Source: an uncultured Alistipes sp. (GTDB taxonomy: Bacteria > Bacteroidota > Bacteroidia > Bacteroidales > Rikenellaceae). From it: DNA of 28,114 nt. Below the pieces are notes generated by a model, which was not told the DNA's origin, searched no databases, and worked only from the letters and a program-made list of their open reading frames with translations. The stretch covers positions 1 to 28,114 of the forward strand of contig UROX01000010.1 in assembly GCA_900549685.1 (NCBI GenBank), in the 5' to 3' direction. A program made the position numbers and the translations under genes. This document shows, in pieces, positions 6,855 to 15,488 of this stretch. How positions within the stretch are numbered: the first letter of the stretch is position 1; every line of letters starts with the position of its first letter.

Positions 6855-8396
6855 ATGAGTGTAGTAATCATTGCGATACTTGCCGTCGTGGTTTCTGCCG
6901 TCGCCGGTTTCGCCGCGTACAGGCTGACTGCCCGTGCCGCGAAAAACCGCTGCGACGCGATTATCCGCAAGGCCGAGGCCGACGGCGAGATGATCAAGAA
7001 AGAGAAAATCCTTCAGGCGAAGGAAAAGTTCATCCAGCTCAAAAGCGAGCACGACCGTACCGTAAACGAGCGTAACCAGAAGATCGCCCAGAGCGAACAG
7101 CGTGCCCGTCAGATCGAGAACAATCTTCAGGGCCAGCAGGAAGAACTCAGCAAGAAAATCAAGGAACAGGATGCCCTGCGCAACCGTCTCGAGTCGCAGA
7201 TGCAGAACATCGAGCACCGCAAGGAGGAGCTGGAGCGCAAGATCAAGGAACAGAACGTCCGTCTGGAGCAGATCGGCGGTCTGAGCAGCGAGGAGGCCAA
7301 GAACATCCTGATCGAGAACATGAAGGCCGAGGCCAAGACCGAAGCCATGACCTACGTGAACGAGGTGATGGAAGAGGCCAAGATGACGGCCGGCAAGGAA
7401 GCCAAGAAGATCGTCGTGCAGACGATCCAGCGCGTCGCCACCGAGGCCGCCATCGAAAACTCGGTCACGGTGTTCAACATTGACAGCGACGAGGTCAAGG
7501 GCCGCATCATCGGCCGCGAGGGCCGCAACATCCGTGCGCTCGAAGCCGCTACGGGTGTCGAAATCATCGTGGACGACACGCCCGAGGCGATTATCCTCTC
7601 GGGCTTCGACCCCGTGCGCAGGGAGATCGCCCGTCTGGCGCTCCACCAGCTGGTGACCGACGGCCGCATCCACCCCGCCCGTATCGAGGAGGTCGTGGCC
7701 AAGGTGCAGAAACAGATCGAGGAAGAAATCATCGAAGCCGGTAAACGGACGACGATCGACCTGGGTATCCACGGACTCCATCCCGAACTGATCCGACTCA
7801 TCGGTAAGATGAAATACCGTTCTTCCTACGGCCAGAACCTGTTGCAGCACTCCCGCGAGGTGGCCAATCTGTGCGGCATCATGGCTGCCGAACTGGGACT
7901 GAATGCCAAGTTGGCCCGCCGCGCCGGCCTGTTGCACGACATCGGCAAGGTGCCCGACGACGAACCGGAACTGCCGCACGCCATCATCGGTATGAAGCTG
8001 GCCGAGAAGTTCAAGGAAAAGGCCGAGGTAACCAACGCCATCGGTGCGCACCACGACGAAATCGAGATGACGAACCTCATCGCTCCCATCGTGCAGGTCT
8101 GCGACGCGATTTCCGGCGCTCGTCCGGGTGCCCGCCGCGAGGTCGTGGAATCGTACATCAAACGGCTCAAGGAAATGGAGGATATGGCCATGGCCTATCC
8201 CGGCGTGATGAAGACCTATGCCATTCAGGCGGGTCGCGAATTGCGCGTGATCGTCGGCAGCGAAAAGATTTCCGACCAGGAGGCCGACAGCCTTTCGCAC
8301 GATATCGCCAAGAAGATTCAGGACGAAATGACCTATCCCGGTCAGGTGAAGATCACCGTGATCCGCGAGACCCGGTCGATCAGCTACGCGAAATAG
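6855..8396 (+). CDS. rny: Ribonuclease Y
   Basis: Membrane-anchored endoribonuclease that starts mRNA decay. The 513-residue protein has the standard order: an N-terminal transmembrane helix (about 2-22), a long charged coiled coil (about 30-200), a KH RNA-binding domain with IIGREGRN (near 217-224), and an HD phosphohydrolase domain with HDIGK (H361, D362) and a downstream GAHHDE. All catalytic metal-binding signatures look intact. The start MSVVIIAILAVVV follows an AT-rich leader of about 40 bases. It lies downstream of the 6S RNA and ends 37 bases before a strong terminator, so it is probably a single-gene unit. Confidence 0.97.
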   Translation: MSVVIIAILAVVVSAVAGFAAYRLTARAAKNRCDAIIRKAEADGEMIKKEKILQAKEKFIQLKSEHDRTVNERNQKIAQSEQRARQIENNLQGQQEELSKKIKEQDALRNRLESQMQNIEHRKEELERKIKEQNVRLEQIGGLSSEEAKNILIENMKAEAKTEAMTYVNEVMEEAKMTAGKEAKKIVVQTIQRVATEAAIENSVTVFNIDSDEVKGRIIGREGRNIRALEAATGVEIIVDDTPEAIILSGFDPVRREIARLALHQLVTDGRIHPARIEEVVAKVQKQIEEEIIEAGKRTTIDLGIHGLHPELIRLIGKMKYRSSYGQNLLQHSREVANLCGIMAAELGLNAKLARRAGLLHDIGKVPDDEPELPHAIIGMKLAEKFKEKAEVTNAIGAHHDEIEMTNLIAPIVQVCDAISGARPGARREVVESYIKRLKEMEDMAMAYPGVMKTYAIQAGRELRVIVGSEKISDQEADSLSHDIAKKIQDEMTYPGQVKITVIRETRSISYAK

Positions 8397-8433
8397 CCCC
8401 GCTTCCGGTCGAAGCGCCGGACGGTCGAAACAG

Positions 8434-8465
8434 ACGGAGAGGATGCCATGCGGCATTCTCTCCGT
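8434..8465 (+). terminator. rny terminator hairpin
   Basis: A perfect 14-base stem with one G-T pair (8434-8447 with 8452-8465, loop ATGC) lies 37 bases past the rny stop. The following TTGTATTT is only moderately T-rich. Confidence 0.8.
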
Positions 8466-8734
8466 TGTATTTGAACTCGGTCGAGCAATGGAATTGTTCT
8501 CACCGTATAAGCATGGACCGGGGCGGACCGCCCGAAGTAGTCCGGTGTGCGGAGGCCGACGAACGTGTCGGACAAGCATTTGCCATCGCTACTGCCGGTT
8601 CGACATGTATCGATGGGGGGGCTTGGGTGAAAGCTAAGTCCCTGCTCATTTTTATCTTTTATTAGTACAGTCCGATATGATGAAGTCCCGATCCGTCGTA
8701 GCTTCCGTGATTTCCGGACCGGGCCTTGCTCTGG
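8466..8734. other. Gene-free stretch with a possible second transcript end
   Basis: No coding signal. A small hairpin near 8622-8645 (GGG and CTT paired with AAG and CCC, one bulge) is followed by a T-rich tail at 8650-8663, so it could end a short plus-strand transcript. No -7 box of the TAnnTTTG type lies upstream within this stretch. Confidence 0.35.
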
Positions 8735-8895
8735 TCGGGACGAAAAGGGGAGGAGAAAAAAGGGAGGAAAGTCCGGTGCACGGGTCGGGTGGGGACGTTC
8801 CCCCGCAGCCGGATCAGGGAAATGCAGTCGGGAACTTCGCTGCATCGGGGACCTTTGTCCGGTATGACGTCGGACGGTTCCGGAACACATGTTTT
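8735..8895 (+). promoter_or_regulatory. Structured GC-rich segment, possible divergent riboswitch
   Basis: Several small hairpins follow closely: GGGG/CCCC (8791-8794 with 8800-8803), ATGCAG/CTGCAT (8822-8827 with 8840-8845) and GTCCG/CGGAC (8857-8861 with 8871-8875). An A/G-rich stretch ending GGGAGG, then TCCGGTG and CCCCCGCAGC (8800-8809), resemble the order AAGGGAA, CCGGTG, CCCCGC of cobalamin riboswitches. GAGGAAAGTCCGG (8764-8776) also matches the 5' P4 strand of RNase P RNA, but the remaining RNase P signatures are absent. No adjacent gene is obviously B12-related; the next one starts 390 bases on. Identity is unresolved; only local structure is well supported. Confidence 0.3.
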
Positions 8896-9285
8896 TGTCG
8901 TCTGTACGGCGGATGATTTCTTGCCGGAGGCATTCCCGTCGTTTCCCGTCGTTTCCGGTCGGCCCGGCGTCCGTGCGGCCGGCGGTGTTCGGATCGCAGA
9001 AGGGATATGCCTATGATGTCTGCCGGCTCTTGCGGGTGAGGGATGGCTTCCGGAACATCGGGCCGCTCCGTATTTCTTTCGTCGGGTCGTCCCGTTCGGA
9101 GAGCTGTCGTCTGTCGGCGTTGTGGAAATTTTCGCGGACCTTCCGGAGGGCTCGGAACATGCGCTTCCTCTGCGATCTGCGCGGCAGGAACGGATGGCGT
9201 TCGGGGCGACGGACCGGCTGTCTGGACCGGGAAGAAGACGGATTTGCATTCTTTTTGCATCTTCCGCTTCCAAACCGTTCTTCAT

Positions 9286-10326
9286 ATGAAAACACAATCC
9301 CTGCTTTTGCTCTGTTTCTTCCTATTTATGATCGAACCGCAGGCCGAGGCCTGTACGCGCGCCGTCTATCTGGGACCGGACGGGATGGTTGCCACCGGAC
9401 GTACGATGGACTGGAAAGAAGACCCGCTTACCAATCTCTACATATTTCCCCGCGGCATCGAGCGGCGCGGCGCCAATACCGACCACACCGTCTTCTGGAC
9501 TTCGAAATACGGTTCGCTTTCGGCTGCCGGCTACGATATCGGTATCTGCGACGGCATGAACGAGGCGGGGCTGGTGGCCAATTTGCTTTTTTTGCCGGAA
9601 ACGGTTTACGGGCTGCCGGACGACACGCGTCCCGTCATGGGCCTGAGCATCTGGACACAGTATGTGTTGGACAATTTCGCCACCGTGGAGGAAGCCGTCG
9701 CCGCCCTGTCGGAAGACGCGTTCCGTATCGACGCGCCCGACCTGCCCAATGGCGTGCAGTCGCGGTTGCATATGGCGATTTCCGATCCTTCGGGGAACAG
9801 CGCCATCCTCGAATACATCGACGGCCGGCTCGTGATTCATCAGGGGCGGCAATATCGGGTATTGACCAATTCCCCGACCTACGACCGTCAGCTGGCGATT
9901 GCCGACTATTGGCGGCAGATCGGGGGACTGGTGATGCTGCCCGGAACCAACCGTTCGTCCGACCGTTTCGTCCGGGCCTCTTTCTATGTCGATGCAATCG
10001 TGCAGACCTCCGATCCGGCGGTCGCCGTTCCTGCCCTGATGTCGGTCATGCGCAACGTTTCGGTGCCTTACGGCATCTCGACGCCGGATAGTCCGCACAT
10101 CGCCTCGACGCGCTGGCGCACGGTGGCCGACCAGAAAAACAGGGTGTACTATTTCGAACCGACCCTGTCGATGGAGACGTTTCATATTGATCTGAACGCC
10201 ATAGACTTTTCCGCAGATACCCCCGAACGTGTGCTGATTCTCAACGACGGCCGCACCTATGCGGACGACGCTACGGCCGAATTCCGTCCCGTGTCCCATC
10301 CGTTCCGGTTCCTGTTCGGAGCCTGA
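9286..10326 (+). CDS. Secreted choloylglycine hydrolase family protein (bile salt hydrolase / penicillin V acylase-like)
   Basis: An Ntn-hydrolase of the linear-amide C-N hydrolase family that cleaves amides such as conjugated bile salts or penicillin V. The 346-residue precursor has a Sec-type signal (residues 1-22) ending AEA, directly before C23, so signal cleavage would expose the nucleophile. Active-site spacing is conserved: C23, R39 and D42 (the +16 and +19 positions), N99 in the VANLLF strand, an Asn in LTNSPTYD and an Arg in SSDRFVRASFY. The sequence is of the Bacteroides type (CTRAVYLGP and GRTMDW). Substrate choice between bile acids and other amides cannot be read from sequence. 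ATG 9286 is chosen for the signal peptide. It appears monocistronic, with long flanking gene-free regions; only a weak T-rich -7-like element lies near 9250. Confidence 0.93.
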   Translation: MKTQSLLLLCFFLFMIEPQAEACTRAVYLGPDGMVATGRTMDWKEDPLTNLYIFPRGIERRGANTDHTVFWTSKYGSLSAAGYDIGICDGMNEAGLVANLLFLPETVYGLPDDTRPVMGLSIWTQYVLDNFATVEEAVAALSEDAFRIDAPDLPNGVQSRLHMAISDPSGNSAILEYIDGRLVIHQGRQYRVLTNSPTYDRQLAIADYWRQIGGLVMLPGTNRSSDRFVRASFYVDAIVQTSDPAVAVPALMSVMRNVSVPYGISTPDSPHIASTRWRTVADQKNRVYYFEPTLSMETFHIDLNAIDFSADTPERVLILNDGRTYADDATAEFRPVSHPFRFLFGA

Positions 10327-10549
10327 TATGGCAGTACGCACAGGTCCCGCAGGCGGTGGCAACGAAGATGTTTCTGTTGCAACCGAAATTCGAGAGGCAC
10401 TTCGGCTGTTTCTGGACCGGTGAATGGGGATAACCGTATAGGTGTTTCTTGCTCGATTCAGCTTCGGAAGAGAAGAATCGAGACCGGACGACCGGCCGGC
10501 TGCGAATGAACGTCGGCCGAACCTTACCCGGCCCCTTCGGCCGATCCGG
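10327..10549. other. Gene-free stretch after the choloylglycine hydrolase
   Basis: No coding signal. A GGCCGA/TCGGCC inverted repeat lies at about 10514-10543, without a T run on the plus strand. It may help end the hydrolase transcript, although it is about 190 bases past the stop codon. Nothing else is recognisable. Confidence 0.4.
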
Positions 10550-10600
10550 AAAAAAACGACGACACGAAATCGCCGTATCCGACGGCCAGTTTCGTGTCGT
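10550..10600 (-). terminator. Strong terminator of the PSP1-gldH-trmB unit
   Basis: Arms ACGACACGAAA (10559-10569) and TTTCGTGTCGT (10590-10600) enclose an inner GCCGT/ACGGC stem (10572-10576 with 10582-10586). On the minus strand the hairpin is followed by seven T (plus-strand A run 10550-10556). It lies about 120 bases past the trmB stop. Confidence 0.85.
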
Positions 10601-10722
10601 TACAAGGATAACCCGAAAATACCCCGACCGAACGACGATCTGTATCGAGACCGGACGACGAATGCGGGGAAGCTCGCGGCCGATTCGTTCGAGACAACGT
10701 ATCGGCCTCGGACTTCGGTACG

Positions 10723-11439
10723 CTATAAAGCCTCGTCAGGCTCGAACACGGGTGCTTCGAATGCCGTGCGTCCAGCCGGAGTGAATTTAAGATAAGTGAT
10801 CGGAAGCCCCTCGGAAAGAAAACGCTTTTCGTAGGTCGTTTTGATCGAGAGCAACTCGTCGGCGAACCCTGTCCCGTAAATATCGCTGCAACAGGCTTCG
10901 ACCGGCAGACCGTTCGCTTCGATGACCGCCCTGGTGTATTCGTGCAGGTGCCGCGAATCGGTTTTCAGATGGATGAAACCGTCTTTCCGGAGAAAACGGG
11001 CATAACGTTCCAGAAACGACGGAGCGGTCAGCCGCTTTTTGACCCTGTTTTTGCGCAACTGCGGATCGGGGAACGTGATCCATATCTCATCGACTTCGTC
11101 GGGTGCGAAACAGGAACCGATAAATTCGATGCGCGTCCTGAGAAACGCCACATTGTCCATGCCGTTTTCCGTCGCCGTCTTGGCTCCGCGCCACAGGCGG
11201 GCGCCCTTGACATCCACACCGATGAAATTCCTGTCGGGGAAACGTTCGGCCAGCGCCACGGTATACTCGCCCCGACCGCAGCCCAGTTCGAGCACGATCG
11301 GGTGGTCATTGCCGAAAAAGTCGCTTCTCCACCTCCCTTTGAGTTTGTAGTCCTTACCGAAAACCTCTTCGAATTCGGGCTGCACGACGCAACGGAAAGT
11401 CGCGTTCTCTGCGAATCGTCTTATCTTATCTTTACCCAT
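10723..11439 (-). CDS. trmB: tRNA (guanine-N7)-methyltransferase
   Basis: SAM-dependent methyltransferase that makes m7G46 in tRNA variable loops. The 238-residue protein has the class I methyltransferase motif LELGCGRGEYT near residues 50-60, then GVDVKGARLW, and the TrmB-specific ITFPDPQLRKNRVKKRLT block that contains the catalytic and RNA-binding Asp/Arg/Lys cluster. A late T-x-Y-E segment (TTYEKRFLSEG) is also characteristic. Length is typical. It lies 200 bases downstream of gldH on the same strand with no terminator seen between them, so readthrough from the PSP1-gldH unit is likely; no separate -7 box was found. Confidence 0.95.
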   Translation of the reverse strand: MGKDKIRRFAENATFRCVVQPEFEEVFGKDYKLKGRWRSDFFGNDHPIVLELGCGRGEYTVALAERFPDRNFIGVDVKGARLWRGAKTATENGMDNVAFLRTRIEFIGSCFAPDEVDEIWITFPDPQLRKNRVKKRLTAPSFLERYARFLRKDGFIHLKTDSRHLHEYTRAVIEANGLPVEACCSDIYGTGFADELLSIKTTYEKRFLSEGLPITYLKFTPAGRTAFEAPVFEPDEAL

Positions 11440-11640
11440 AATCTTCTGTCATTATATCTTTTCGCCTGCCGGCGCTCCTGCACTGCGATTCCCGGATTCG
11501 GATGCAGTCTCCCGCAAGGCCGGGGCCGCGATACCGACCGGTCCGCACCCGACTGCCGTTCGGCTGAGGTTCGAGACCGCCTCCCGGCAAATGCTCGTAC
11601 CGAAAACGGACGATATATTCAATCGTGTCTCCGGGTTTAT

Positions 11641-12129
11641 CTAATGGATGTCCATCCCTACGGCGATCACGTCCCGTACGCCGTCCTGCACGGCCAGCGG
11701 CGCGAACAGAAAACGGTAAACACCTTTCTGAGAAAGCCTGACCCCGCTGCGATAGGCTCCGTTTACGTCCCGGTCCACTCGGATACCCGACCGGGGATCG
11801 GGCACCGGCACCGAGACGGTATCGCACCACCGATAGCCGTCGGGCGTTATCGTCGTCACGGACATATCCAGCCGGTCGAACGCGAACTCCGCTCCGTAAC
11901 GCACGACGACTTCCATCGTCCGCAACGATACCGTGTCGTCGTTCACGACTGCAATGCCGGCCGGCTCGGCGAGACTCCATCCGCGGGGATCGGTCTCGGC
12001 GACGAAAACGTGCTGGGGCCGTACGCAGGAACACACGCTCAACAAAGCGAGTCCTGCGAGCAGTCTTCCCGCCCGCGAACGGCTATTCGCCGGACGGTTT
12101 GCGGGAACGCTCGTTCGTCTGTCCGGCAT
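11641..12129 (-). CDS. gldH: GldH-like gliding motility lipoprotein
   Basis: A 162-residue lipoprotein. From ATG 12129 there is a basic N terminus, a hydrophobic stretch (residues about 22-32) and a Cys in a lipobox-like VCSC (C35). The mature part resembles GldH, with the opening RPQHVFVAETDPRGWSL, a central strand block ending DRLDMSVTTITPDG and the conserved GVYRFLFAPL near the C terminus. GldH is an essential component of the Flavobacterium gliding machinery but is also retained in non-gliding Bacteroidales, where its role is unclear. The chosen start overlaps the end of the PSP1 gene by 47 bases, with GGAG in front; a start further upstream would only add the antisense-like tail of that gene. 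The overlap implies co-expression. Confidence 0.82.
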   Translation of the reverse strand: MPDRRTSVPANRPANSRSRAGRLLAGLALLSVCSCVRPQHVFVAETDPRGWSLAEPAGIAVVNDDTVSLRTMEVVVRYGAEFAFDRLDMSVTTITPDGYRWCDTVSVPVPDPRSGIRVDRDVNGAYRSGVRLSQKGVYRFLFAPLAVQDGVRDVIAVGMDIH

Positions 12130-13594
12130 TCTGTTTTTCTCCGTTGTTCGCATGCGGATTGCGTCTCCGGCGGTTGTTGTTCCGGCGTGCCCCACCCTCT
12201 TTGCGGCGGTCGGGAGAGCCTCCGTTTTCGGGGCGACTCTGCGTTCCGGCTCCTTGGGCCGTCGCTCTGGACTGCTTTGCGGACGTGTCCGTATCTTTTT
12301 TCGCCTCGGGACGGGCTGTGGCTCTCCGCCCGGCATTGCGGCCGTTCGATTCGGTCTCGGGATGCGCATTGACATTTCCGGACTTGTTCTGGGGCTGCGA
12401 CCCGGACGAAGCCTCTTTTCCGGCGGGCTTGTTCTTCTTTTTGCGGTTCTTGCGGCGTCCTTCTTTCTGCCGGTCGAAACGGGTCAGACTCTCTTCGCCC
12501 ACCACATCGGCGAACGTGGGTTCTTCCTGCTGCAACGGTCTGGTCGAATCGTCGAGCTGCTCGACCTTGCGTCCCTTCTGGTTGGCCCGTATGATTTCGC
12601 GCACCCGTTCCACACCGAGCGGATACATCGCCGCCTGAGAATGAGGATCGGTGCTAAACCACATCGTCCGGCTCAGGATGTCGGTCTTGACCAGATAGTA
12701 GTCGCCGTCGATGGTCTGGAGCGGCTGATTGACGCGGGGAATCTCTTTCCGCGCATCGAGGTAAGTGTCCAGCTCGTAGATCAGGCAGCATTTGAGCTTT
12801 CCGCACTGTCCGGCCAACTTCTGTGGGTTGAGCGAAATCTCCTGATGACGGGCCGAATTGGTCGTCACCGAAACGAAGCTCGAAATCCACGACGCGCAAC
12901 ACAGTTCGCGACCGCAGGACCCCAGTCCTCCGATACGGCCAGCTTCCTGACGGGCGCCGATCTGCTTCATCTCGATACGGATACGGAACTGCTCGGCGAA
13001 CACTTTGATGAGTTCGCGGAAATCGACCCGCTCGTCGGCGATGTAATAGAAAATCGCCTTGATCTTGTCGCCCTGATACTCCACGTCGCCGATCTTCATG
13101 TTGAGTTTCATCTCGGCGGCAATCTGCCGGGCACGGATCATCGTATCGTGTTCGAGGGCGATGGCTTCCTGCCATTTCTCGATGTCGTAAGGCTTGGCCT
13201 TGCGGTAAATTTTCTTGAATTCGCCGTTCTGCGGGTTGAATCCCACCCGTTTCATCTGACGGGCCACCAGATCGCCCGTGAGCGATACGATGCCGATGTC
13301 GTGCCCCGGCGAGGCTTCGACGGCCACGATGTCGCCGCGTTTGAGCGACAGCCCATTGACGTTGCGGTAATAACTCCGGCGCGTATTTTTGAACCGCACC
13401 TCGAAAATGTCGTCGGGAAAGACCTCGGGCATTCCCTCCAGCCAGTCGGTCGAGTGGAGCTTATAGCATCCCTCGACTGCGGAGGCATCGGTCTCGTCGC
13501 CGCAACGACGGAAACGGCATCCCCGCCCCATATCGAGCTTGTATTGGCAATCGGCGTTTTTGTCTTTATCTTGTTTCCAATCCTTGTTGTCCAT
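12083..13594 (-). CDS. PSP1-domain protein (RicT/YaaT-like) with long basic tail
   Basis: A 503-residue cytoplasmic protein. Residues about 40-300 match the PSP1 C-terminal domain family. Cysteines occur in sets at C227, C232, C233, C264, C269 and C270 (GSCGRELCCASW and GQCGKLKCCLIY), plus N-terminal C16, C26 and C31. In Bacillus, the homologue RicT belongs to a Fe-S-containing complex that stimulates RNase Y processing of mRNAs. From about residue 375 the protein becomes a disordered tail very rich in R, K, N, G and Q, suggesting RNA binding. ATG 13594 is preferred over a TTG at 13621, which lies inside the -7 box. rny is elsewhere in this window but not in the same operon. It is the first gene of a PSP1-gldH-(trmB) unit. 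Confidence 0.9.
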   Translation of the reverse strand: MDNKDWKQDKDKNADCQYKLDMGRGCRFRRCGDETDASAVEGCYKLHSTDWLEGMPEVFPDDIFEVRFKNTRRSYYRNVNGLSLKRGDIVAVEASPGHDIGIVSLTGDLVARQMKRVGFNPQNGEFKKIYRKAKPYDIEKWQEAIALEHDTMIRARQIAAEMKLNMKIGDVEYQGDKIKAIFYYIADERVDFRELIKVFAEQFRIRIEMKQIGARQEAGRIGGLGSCGRELCCASWISSFVSVTTNSARHQEISLNPQKLAGQCGKLKCCLIYELDTYLDARKEIPRVNQPLQTIDGDYYLVKTDILSRTMWFSTDPHSQAAMYPLGVERVREIIRANQKGRKVEQLDDSTRPLQQEEPTFADVVGEESLTRFDRQKEGRRKNRKKKNKPAGKEASSGSQPQNKSGNVNAHPETESNGRNAGRRATARPEAKKDTDTSAKQSRATAQGAGTQSRPENGGSPDRRKEGGARRNNNRRRRNPHANNGEKQNAGQTNERSRKPSGE

Positions 13595-13618
13595 CGGTTC
13601 GAATTGAGTCTTAATATG

Positions 13619-13626
13619 CAAAGATA
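13619..13626 (-). promoter_or_regulatory. Promoter -7 box for the PSP1 gene
   Basis: On the minus strand TATCTTTG, an exact TAnnTTTG match. The start point would be near 13614, giving a leader of about 20 bases to ATG 13594. This decides against the TTG start at 13621. Confidence 0.75.
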
Positions 13627-13773
13627 GTAAATTTTTCGGGATTGCCGTTTTCGTCGCGACAGGTCCGCAGAGACAGCGGCGACAGACCGTCCGTTCGTCC
13701 CGAGCGAGAAGGGGACTCGTTATGATCCGAAATAATTTTGGACAAAAGAAGGATAATATGAAAAATATTTTAC

Positions 13774-13781
13774 TACATTTG
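13774..13781 (+). promoter_or_regulatory. gdhA promoter -7 box
   Basis: TACATTTG in a locally AT-rich stretch (13726-13806). The leader to ATG 13808 would be about 22 bases. No -33 TTTG at the usual spacing was seen. Confidence 0.7.
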
Positions 13782-13807
13782 ACTACGACTTAAAACATTT
13801 TCGAACT

Positions 13808-15145
13808 ATGAATGTCAATCATCTGATGACCGAACTCGAACGGAAACATCCGGGCGAGAAAGAGTATTTGCAGGCGGTACGGGAAGTATTGGCCTCTGTC
13901 GAAGAAACTTACAACCGGCACCCCGAATTCGAAGCGCATCGCATCGCGGAGCGCATCGTCGAACCCGACCGTATCTTCACGTTCAAGGTACCCTGGGTGG
14001 ACGACCGGGGCGAGGTGCAGGTCAATATCGGATACCGTGTCCAGTTCAATAACGCCATCGGTCCGTACAAGGGCGGGCTGCGTTTTCATGCAAGCGTCAA
14101 TCTGAGCATTCTGAAATTCCTCGGTTTCGAACAGACGTTCAAGAACGCGCTGACCACGCTGCCGATGGGCGGAGCCAAAGGCGGTTCGGATTTCAACCCG
14201 CGCGGCAAATCCGACGCCGAGATCATGCGGTTCTGCCAGGCCTTCATGACCGAGCTGTGGCGTTACATAGGACCCGAAACGGATGTGCCGGCCGGCGATA
14301 TCGGCGTCGGCGGTCGGGAGATCGGCTACCTGTACGGCATGTATCGCAAACTCGCGCACGAAAATACCGGCGTACTGACGGGCAAGGGTATGACCTACGG
14401 AGGCTCGCTCATCCGACCCGAGGCTACGGGATTCGGAGCGGTTTATTTCACCTCCCAAATGCTCGAACAGGCGGGCGACACACTCGCACGCAAACGCATC
14501 GCCCTTTCCGGCTTCGGCAACGTGGCGTGGGGCGCAGCGCTCAAGGCAACGGAGCTGGGCGCCAAAGTGGTCACGCTCTCGGGGCCGGACGGTTTCATCC
14601 ACGACCCGGCGGGACTCGACCGCGAGAAGATCGACTACATGCTCGAACTCCGGGCCTCGAACAACGACGTGGTGGCTCCCTATGCCGAACGGTTCGCCGG
14701 AGCGGAATTTTTCGCCGGACGCAAACCGTGGGAAATTCCGGTGGACATCGCCATGCCGTGCGCCACGCAGAACGAGCTCGACGGAGGAGATGCCGCCCGG
14801 CTGCTGGACAACGGCGTCCGGTACATCGCCGAGGTATCGAACATGGGATGTACGCCCGAAGCTATCGACGCCTTCATCGCCCGCAAGGCGATATACGCTC
14901 CCGGCAAAGCCGTCAATGCCGGCGGTGTAGCCACCTCGGGTCTCGAAATGTCGCAGAACGCCATGAAGCTCAACTGGAGCCGGGAAGAAGTGGACCGCAG
15001 GCTGCACGAGATCATGTCATCGATTCACCGTGCCTGCCTCGAATACGGCACCGAAGCGGACGGCTACATCAATTACATGAAGGGCGCCAACATCGCAGGT
15101 TTTATGAAAGTGGCCCGCAGTATGGTCGAACAGGGTATCGTATAA
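13808..15145 (+). CDS. gdhA: NADP-type glutamate dehydrogenase
   Basis: Makes glutamate from 2-oxoglutarate and ammonia in the cytoplasm, the main ammonia-assimilating route in many gut Bacteroidales. The 445-residue length is that of the hexameric small GDH class. Substrate-site residues are visible: K88 in YKGGLRFH, K112, the catalytic K124 in PMGGAKGG, and D164 in PAGDIGVG. The dinucleotide-binding GFGNVAWGA motif lies near residue 236. The sequence is of the GdhA (NADP) type rather than the NAD catabolic type, judging by similarity of layout; cofactor choice is inferred. It has its own promoter and terminator and appears to be a single-gene unit. Confidence 0.96.
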   Translation: MNVNHLMTELERKHPGEKEYLQAVREVLASVEETYNRHPEFEAHRIAERIVEPDRIFTFKVPWVDDRGEVQVNIGYRVQFNNAIGPYKGGLRFHASVNLSILKFLGFEQTFKNALTTLPMGGAKGGSDFNPRGKSDAEIMRFCQAFMTELWRYIGPETDVPAGDIGVGGREIGYLYGMYRKLAHENTGVLTGKGMTYGGSLIRPEATGFGAVYFTSQMLEQAGDTLARKRIALSGFGNVAWGAALKATELGAKVVTLSGPDGFIHDPAGLDREKIDYMLELRASNNDVVAPYAERFAGAEFFAGRKPWEIPVDIAMPCATQNELDGGDAARLLDNGVRYIAEVSNMGCTPEAIDAFIARKAIYAPGKAVNAGGVATSGLEMSQNAMKLNWSREEVDRRLHEIMSSIHRACLEYGTEADGYINYMKGANIAGFMKVARSMVEQGIV

Positions 15146-15195
15146 ACAACCGGCGCTGCCGCCGAAACGATCCGGCGGCGACTGGCCGCACACAC

Positions 15196-15232
15196 AAAAG
15201 GAGTTCGGGACAATATCCCGGACTCCTTTTTT
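15196..15232 (+). terminator. gdhA terminator
   Basis: Arms AAAAGGAGT and CGGGA (15196-15210) pair with TCCCG and ACTCCTTTT (15216-15230), one mismatch, ending in six T. It lies 50 bases past the gdhA stop and could work in both directions. The rest of the 343-base interval to the next gene is otherwise featureless apart from the opposing terminator at 15432-15458. Confidence 0.9.
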
Positions 15233-15431
15233 GTATTCGGTACCGAACGATACGGGAGCGTCCGTCTCGCTCTTGTCTGCCAGACGGCCATCCCGTACAG
15301 ATCTGCTTCAGAATCGTTTCTCCTGTCGCCTGATTCGGAGAAACACCTTCGATATCGATCATCGTCGAGATTTCACCGAGTCGTAACGCCCTGCGAACCT
15401 TTTGAACACACGAGGGGGACGAAAATACGAA

Positions 15432-15458
15432 GAGGAGAAACGGATTCCGTTTCTCCTC
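15432..15458 (-). terminator. Terminator-like hairpin after the DUF3127 gene
   Basis: A perfect 12-base stem (GAGGAGAAACGG at 15432-15443 with CCGTTTCTCCTC at 15447-15458, loop ATT) lies 31 bases past the DUF3127 stop codon on the minus strand. The T tract after it on that strand is broken (TTCGTATTTTC). Confidence 0.75.
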
Positions 15459-15488
15459 CTTGCCGGACAGAATTTCTGTCAGAATATC

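Noticed and set aside
6444..8579. A 711-codon open frame antisense to rny
   Set aside because: It is a shadow of a strongly conserved gene, runs through the 6S RNA and terminator, and shows no protein-like motifs.
8764..8776. RNase P RNA gene, from the match to the GAGGAAAGTCCGG P4 strand
   Set aside because: The other universally conserved RNase P blocks, such as the ACAGAAA-type segments and the 3' P4 strand, were not found within the following 400 bases.
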